A stretch of DNA of 64,000 nucleotides, from positions 85,681,501-85,745,500 of the forward strand of contig CM059586.1 in assembly GCA_030407085.1 (NCBI GenBank), given 5' to 3'. This stretch comes from Trichopria drosophilae (taxonomy: Eukaryota; Arthropoda; Insecta; Hymenoptera; Diapriidae). The notes under the pieces are model-generated. The model had not been told where the DNA came from. It saw only the letters and a program-made list of their open reading frames with translations, and did not search any database. A program made the translations under genes and the position numbers. Positions 57,930 to 64,000 of this stretch are shown here, piece by piece (within the stretch, counting starts at the first letter, position 1; each line of letters begins with the position of its first letter).

Positions 57930-58409
57930 TTTTTATACCATGTTCAAAATATTGTTTAATGTCATTTAAGTTAAATAATAACTTACATATTCATTAATTT
58001 CTTAAAAGATTCACTGAAGTTACATTTCGTTCTTCACCTACAATTTTCTCGGGAAAAATAAACCATTTAAGGTTAGGGTAAACTAAAAGGAAATTTCAGT
58101 TTTCAAAAGAAAACGAGAGATGCCGTAAGTATTTCTGAACTTCATTGCTCTTACAACAGAACATTTAAGAAATTCAGTATTATTATTTTAGTCTACCTAA
58201 CCTTAAAAGATTTTTAACGAAGTCTTCTCGATAATCATAATTTCCGTCGAAGAATAGAGCATACGACGAAATATTCGGCTATCTATACAACACTGATTCA
58301 AAGTATATCATTGATAAAATTACACATTTACAAAGGATCGTACATGTCGCTGACGATAACAGTAACTTGTCATCAGTTTGTACGAATCTAAGATATCGCT
58401 ATCTCTATG
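57930..58409. other. intergenic gap between convergent genes
   Basis: Between the thiolase poly(A) signal and the FAM210 stop lies about 480 bp of AT-rich sequence. It presumably contains the FAM210 3' UTR; no canonical minus-strand AATAAA is evident. I see nothing else. Confidence 0.6.
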
Positions 58410-61400
58410 CTACGTTTTTGGTGGCTCCGTTTCTTTCATATCCGATGGTTTACTGTATTTGGTTTTGTGTTCTTCGGCACACGCTTTGGACTGTATTTGC
58501 TGTGGATTAAAATGAATGGTTAATTTCGTAACGTAGAATATAAATTTATCAAAAAAAGGTGCATTTAAAATAAGTCGTTCTCTGATTTAAAAATATGCTA
58601 ATACATGGAACATCTATTATTGATGAACTATTTAACACCTACATAGAATATTATGGGCAGGCTGCAACCCACGTAAGCATGTAAAAAAGACGCAAGACAA
58701 TAAACATTTTATTGTCATTATTACCCGTCCTCGTTATGTAAATAGTTTCGAATACTTTCGTCTTACCTGTTTGGATGGCTTGGTCTTCAAGTATCCCCAT
58801 TTATTAAGGTATTTGATACTTATAGTTGTTCCGCCTAAAATAACAAACGTTCATGTAGAACTAAACTCTCGTTACTCTGTTAAAACTTAAATGTCTTACC
58901 AACAGTAATTGTATATCTCACTGGAGTAAATACTTTATATAATGCGTATGTCACTGCCCAATGACCAGCATTAGAACCTCGCAACATGTCTACATATTTC
59001 TCGCCTAAATCAAACCGTTCCAGAATGCTTACGACGTCCACACCGCTAAAAATTTTTCGTCAAAGTTAATTCAGGTTATAATTTAGACAAATTTATTAAC
59101 CCTTTGAAGCATACATTTTTATTTCTCTTTCAAATTTTAAAAACTCAAGATGGCGGATCTAAGATGGCCGATGAAAATTAAAAAATTTATTTCATCGAGG
59201 TGAAAATGGGTACTCGGCGGTTTTTGGGGTTGCCGATTATGAATCTGGTCTCCCATTTTCAAAACTCAAGATGGCGGATCCAAAATGGCCGATAAATATT
59301 AAAAAATTTATTTGATCGAGATGAAGGTACTCGAGAGTTTTCGGGATCGTAGAATACGAATCTAATCTTAGATATTCAAAATTCAAAATGACGGAATTAA
59401 CCCATTAACGTCAAGAAGGACACATTTTTCACTTAAATTTCAATGAAAAATTTCATATGAAAATCCAACTTCAAATAAATTGAAAGGTACATGTCTTATT
59501 ATTTTCGAGGTTGCTCTTTTCAGTGCTGTTGTCAAAATTGAGCTATCTTAATTAGAAAATTAAATATGGCGATTTAAATGTAAAAATAACGCGAAAAATC
59601 GAGTGTTCTTTTTTATAAAACATTTTTTTCTCATCGAAAGAATATTTATCGTCAGAAAATTTCTTCATTAAACGTGGACCCAATAGTTATAGTATTAAGA
59701 TAAATTTTTTTAATATTTAAAAACTAACATGGTGATCACAAAATGGCTACCCCAATGACAAATTTCTAATTAAAACTTAACAATTGTTTTTCTTGAAAAC
59801 TATATAGACTTCAGAAAAAATTTTCTAAGAATAAATACGTTTTAGAATGAGTCAAAAAATCCTCTCAAATTTTTTCAGAATGTATTGTTACAATTTTGTA
59901 TTTTTCGCAAATTCGAAAAATCAAAATTTAAAAAAAAATCATTTAAAAATCTGAAAAAAATTTGAGAGTGTTCTCTGACCAATTCTGACATTTTTGTTCT
60001 AAGGAAATTTTTTCTAGATTTCAAGACTAGTAATTTTTTTTCTTGAAAACTGTAGACTTTTGAAAAAATTCAAGAACAAAAATGTCTTCGAATTGGTCAA
60101 AGAATACTCTCAAATTTTTTCAGATTTTTTGGACGACTTTTTTAAAAATTTCGATTTTTTGAATTTTCGAAAAATAAAAAATTTTAACAATATATTCTGG
60201 AAAAATTTGAGAGTATTTTGTGACTCATTCTAAAACGTATTTATTCTTAGAACATTTTTTCTGAAGTCTATAGTTTTCAAGAAAAACAATTGTTAAGTTT
60301 TAATTAGAAATTTATCATTGGAGTCGCCATTTTGTGGTCACCATGTTAGTTTTTAAATATTTAAAAAATTTATCTTGATACTGTAACTATTGGGTCCACG
60401 TTTAATGAAAAAATTTTCTGACGACAAATATTCTTTCTCTCTCGATTTTTCGCATTATTTTGACATTTAAATCGCCATATTTAATTTTCTAGTTAAGATA
60501 GCTCAATTTTGACAACACCATTGAAAAGAGCGACCTCGAAAATAGTAAGATATGTACCTTTCAATTTATTTTAACTTGGATTTTCATATGAAATTCTTTA
60601 TTGAAATTGAAGCGAAAAAAGTGTCCGTCTTGACGTTAATGGGTTAATATGAAAGCCAAAATGCATGTTTGAGGGTGTGAATTTGCTAAATTTTATCTTG
60701 AAAATGTAACATTGAAAACTCCAGAGTACCCCGTTTGACTTCGATAAGTAAATTTTTACATTTTGGTCGGCCATATTGGATCCGCTATTTTGAATTTTGA
60801 AAATCTATGGCCAGCATATATTTTTTTAAAAAAAGCATAATTTTTATACATTGTTCGTTGTTGTAAACAATTTAACACAATAATTCATAATAAATATTAA
60901 TATGTTTACATTTAAAAACATTATCGATGTACGGAAGAAAAAATTTGCACTAAAATTAAATTTTAATCCACTGAAAAATGAATAAAATGAACTACAAAAA
61001 TGTACCCAACAACTGAAAAAGAATTGAATCCGGAATCTCTCCATTTTCGTAATAAATACATTTCAATTCTTCGTAATCCTATAGTAAATAAATAAAAAAA
61101 CACTGTTCCAACCGAGAATCGAACCCCGGTCCCCCGCGCAGCACTTCCGAGCCATAACCACTCAACTACAGCTACTGTTGTGAAATAAAGTAAAAATAAC
61201 GAATAGTTACAACAGGGAGTATTTTCTAGATATAATATATACATAGTTTGGTTTATAAAAAGTGCATCGAAGTTTTATTCCATTGTTTGATAATACTTAA
61301 AAAAAAAAATAGATATGTGGATACATTATTGTGTAGTGTCGTCACATTTAAAATTATCTACAAATTGCATGGTCCAAGTAAATTAATTATTTATCAGACT

Positions 61401-63606
61401 GATCAGTTTATTGACAATTTTAGTAATAATATTATTAATAATCATGTAGATCGCAAATTCATAAATATTAGTGTAAATTTAAAAAATAAAGTAATTACTT
61501 AAAACGAATACTATTTATCAACTGAATCTTCAAAATTTAATTCGCTCGTCTAACACTAATTGGCGAATGCAGTTATAAATAATATGGAAATGCATTTTTG
61601 GGAAATAGATATGGATTCTATCCTGTACTGACTTCCATATATATTATTCACTAATATCATTGTAACATTATGATTTCAAGTGTACAGAGGCTTCATTATA
61701 ATGTTCATTTTTAGATTCAGTTTTCATTTCTGTTTGAAATCTGCATTATATTTACGACAATAATACTACATTAAACTAACATAGTTAAATTAATATACTG
61801 CTGTAGTGTTACAAATCAATGGACGAAAAAATAATAGAATTAGAACCACGTCCTTTAGATAATACATTTTACTCTAGAACTCTTTCTAGTACTTTTGCGC
61901 CCAATGGAATTCGACCAGATGTACACGTCAAATTGTAACAGGTCAAAATTTTGACGAAGTATTGAAAAGAATTATTATGGCTTTAGGTAAATTCGACCGG
62001 CCGTATTGGATCAAATTGAACCACGTTAAAATTTTCACAAAGTATTGAAATTAATTATCAGCTTCAATTATGGCTTTAGTGAAATTTAATTTATTCGGAC
62101 GTTGTGCGGCAAATTAATATTATTAGTTAAATGAGTCAATTTCATTTTCGAATTAATTCGAATTAAATGGAAGTCCCTCTATTCTAAAATGCCACATTGC
62201 ATCGTATTAATGGAATAAAAAGAATTATATAGAATGGAAATAAAACAATTTCAATTCGAAAATGGACAGATTCCAGATTGAAAATTTGTTCGTTCTATTC
62301 TTTTGCAGTTGTTGGGTATCTACAGAAAGGACACTGTGCTTCAAAGGGTTAAATGTAAATTTTAAAGGTCATATTCATGTTTGTATTTTGTTCTAAAAAC
62401 TTGTTCTTTTGCTTTTTGAAACTGAGTTGGTTAGATTAATGTTGATAACTCACTTTTTCGATGCGATGTAGAATATCGTCACCCAACCCAACGATGTGAC
62501 AATGTGTACAGGAATAAGAATATGCCAATAATCTTTGGTCATTTGTTTCATTCTTTGAAAAATAGAAGGTTTTGGTGGTGGGTAACAATCCTTATTATCG
62601 ATAAAGGATTTGGAGGTATGACTAAAGTTAACGCCAAGACTTTTATGGTAAACATCTCGTCTGAGCAGTCCTTGCACTTTCGATGGCTTTTGATTAGTAT
62701 CCGTCAAATATGCGCAAGATGCAAATGAACCGTATGAACTTCTTTCTAAACGCAATATTACAAACTGTTAAATCCGTGATTATAAATTGCTTAAATAGAT
62801 AAGCTATAGTTTGTCAGATAATTGGATTTTAAAAAATGACACTGATTTAAATGAAATTGCAAGAGAAAATAAGAAAAAAGTATGAAGTTTCAACGAAGTA
62901 TTCTATCTGAATACCATGATTCGTATTTCTTAACCGATTTTAATTTAAGTGATCGAAAAGTACTTTGTCATATGTAGACGTTGATTATACATTCCTAAAT
63001 ACGATTACATTTGTTTCGATATCTTTAGCTCTAAATATTAAAAGTTGAAGAATTCAGAACTAAAAGAACTAATAGATATAGTTTGTCATAAAATCGAATT
63101 TTGAAGAATGACACCGATTTAAATGAAGTTACAAGAGAAAATATGAAATAAATTCTTATACATCGATAATTTTGAAATGTATTATAGCTAATATTACTAT
63201 TAATTTTTAAAAATTGATTTATTTAACAACATTAAAGCAGACCTTCACATGCGTCAGATTGTTCATGCATAATTAAATGAAATGTTCACTTAAAATAGAT
63301 AAATCGTGGCAGTTTTACAACGTTAATACTTCGTTATTGAACAAACATTTACTGCAGAGTATGTGAAACGAAAAAACATGCATTTTATGGAATCTTTTGA
63401 TATGAATAGAAATTTGCAAGCACATTTGAATTAATTATATACCATTATATGAACGTACCATAAAATTGAGGTAGATTTGAACACTTTGTCTCTACGTGAG
63501 GTTTGCTCAACAATAATGATTCATGTGAAATTGCTGGTAAAAATTTAGACGTTGTCCGTATGAGGATCCCGGCAAATTTTGCACCTCGTCCCAACATCAG
63601 ATCCAT
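58410..63606 (-). CDS. FAM210-family (DUF1279) mitochondrial membrane protein
   Basis: Five minus-strand exons join in frame: 63606-63459, 62745-62454, 59045-58900, 58834-58767 and 58499-58410, for 247 residues. The N-terminus (MDLMLGRGAKFAGILIRTTS) is basic, hydrophobic and free of acids after Asp2, as expected of a mitochondrial presequence. The DUF1279 domain follows: KQMTKDYWHILIPVHIVTSL, then WVTIFYIA (membrane segment), NGVDVVSILERFDLGEKYVD, HWAVTYALYKVFTPVRYTIT and VGGTTISIKYLNKWGYLKT. FAM210A and FAM210B are inner mitochondrial membrane proteins linked to mitochondrial translation, metabolism and haem synthesis in vertebrates. I cannot say which paralogue this is. The C-terminal tail is Lys/Glu-rich. 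Only ATG 63606 gives a continuous product through all phases. Confidence 0.88.
59401..60643. mobile_element. 1.24-kb palindromic piggyBac-like MITE, nested
   Basis: TTAA flanks CCCATTAACGTCAAGAAGG and CGTCTTGACGTTAATGGG. The arms of about 600 bp mirror almost perfectly, for example ATGGTGATCACAAAATGGCT at 59729 against CGCCATTTTGTGGTCACCAT at 60326. It has the same family ends as 16552-17862 and 33917-35310. Confidence 0.8.
61005..62316. mobile_element. CCCAACAACTG TIR element, intact ends, TA target
   Basis: TA flanks CCCAACAACTGAAAAAGAAT at the left and ATTCTTTTGCAGTTGTTGGG at the right. The right 560 bp match 16456-18440 inverted. The left part carries a tRNA-like block. An 84-codon frame at 61248-61502 has no recognised family. 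Confidence 0.7.
61103..61183 (-). repeat. tRNA-like block (Pol III A and B boxes) in a TIR element
   Basis: The minus strand reads GTAGTTGAGTGGTTATGGCT (A-box region) and, about 30 bases later, GGGGTTCGATTCTCGG (B box/T-arm). The conserved leader CTATTCGTTATTTTTACTTT precedes it. There is no proper acceptor stem, so it is not a working tRNA gene. Its partner is at 54432-54495. Confidence 0.55.
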
Positions 63607-64000
63607 TATTCTAATATTGTTTTAAAAAGGTTATGTTCCAGAATCTAGAGACTGACTTTAACTTTTTCATCATCCTTCTCACGACGACTTTACCGACACT
63701 GTTCCGTGTCGGTAAATCTACCGGACCGGAAATGTACACTGGGATTCCACTACAGTCCTCAGTGTCACCAGGGATTTGACTCCTTGCGGGATTCCCCTCG
63801 TCTAGAACAAATTTTAAAGCGGTATCTTTTCTGTTTGCAATGTGAATAGTTCATGGTTAAGATTTAAATCTTGTTACTAAAATAAATGTTGCCGGAGCAC
63901 AATGGAACGTGTAATCGTGTATTCTTCTTCATTTGCATGAAATAAAGAACCGTGCGGGACATCGAACTCTGTGTTTTTTCCTTGACTGGATTATTCATTT
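63607..64000. other. upstream region of the FAM210 gene
   Basis: This should include the FAM210 promoter. The stretch 63680-63800 is GC-richer, with the short hairpin ACCGACACTG/CCGTGTCGGT near 63691-63714 followed by AAATCTACCGG. No TATA box or initiator stands out and no other gene start is evident before the window ends. Confidence 0.4.

Larger units (their letters stand above)
59100..62348. mobile_element. outer piggyBac-like element carrying two nested insertions
   Basis: TTAA flanks CCCTTTGAAGCATAC at the left and GTGCTTCAAAGGG at the right. The unique parts (59103-59396, 60648-61002 and 62319-62345) contain inverted blocks such as AAAATGGCCGATAAA and TCGGCCATATTGGATCCGC. Removing the two inserts would leave about 0.7 kb. 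The ends resemble those at 44655-45011. Confidence 0.6.
59046..62453 (-). other. 3.4-kb intron 2 of the FAM210 gene
   Basis: Nearly the whole intron is one nested transposon stack: an outer TTAA element (59100-62348) holding a palindromic TTAA element and a CCCAACAACTG element. Only about 50 bp at one side and 100 bp at the other are not transposon. Confidence 0.7.

Overview
This window is nuclear DNA from an arthropod, most likely an insect. It is AT-rich, its genes are split by GT-AG introns, and it is packed with insect-type transposons (jockey-like and R4/Dong-like retrotransposons, a Penelope-like element, piggyBac-like and pogo-like MITEs). The sequence does not let me name the order. 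Five real protein-coding genes are supported; most other open frames are chance frames or transposon debris.

Layout: 1-3.0 kb holds inverted-repeat elements. 3.08-6.52 kb (+) is a four-exon secreted serine-protease homolog in which catalytic His and Ser are both replaced. 6.5-14.2 kb is intergenic, with hairpin elements, a 92-bp tandem array and nested TIR elements. 15.16-19.61 kb (+) is a BEN-domain protein gene with a zinc-ribbon-like motif and a coiled coil; its large intron holds a jockey-like retrotransposon split by further insertions. 20.9-27.1 kb is intergenic and transposon-rich: an R4/Dong-like element between TAA-type microsatellites, jockey fragments, an antisense 28S rRNA fragment, a GC-rich 122-bp tandem array and a palindrome. 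29.5-39.0 kb (-) is a five-exon SLC2-family sugar transporter resembling GLUT10/12, with a 7.4-kb intron full of MITEs. 39-47.5 kb is intergenic with several large palindromes. 47.48-57.83 kb (+) is an eight-exon mitochondrial 3-ketoacyl-CoA thiolase (yip2/ACAA2). 58.41-63.61 kb (-) is a five-exon FAM210-family mitochondrial membrane protein. The last two genes are tail to tail.

The genes do not form a pathway cluster, as expected in an animal genome. Two products (thiolase and FAM210) are probably mitochondrial. The most striking feature is the density of long palindromes: about ten inverted repeats of 0.4-1.3 kb, several inside introns of transcribed genes. Several carry TTAA target sites and CCC/GGG ends, as piggyBac-derived elements do. 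A probable hammerhead ribozyme motif lies in the Penelope-like remnant inside a thiolase intron. All splice sites and boundaries were assigned by eye.
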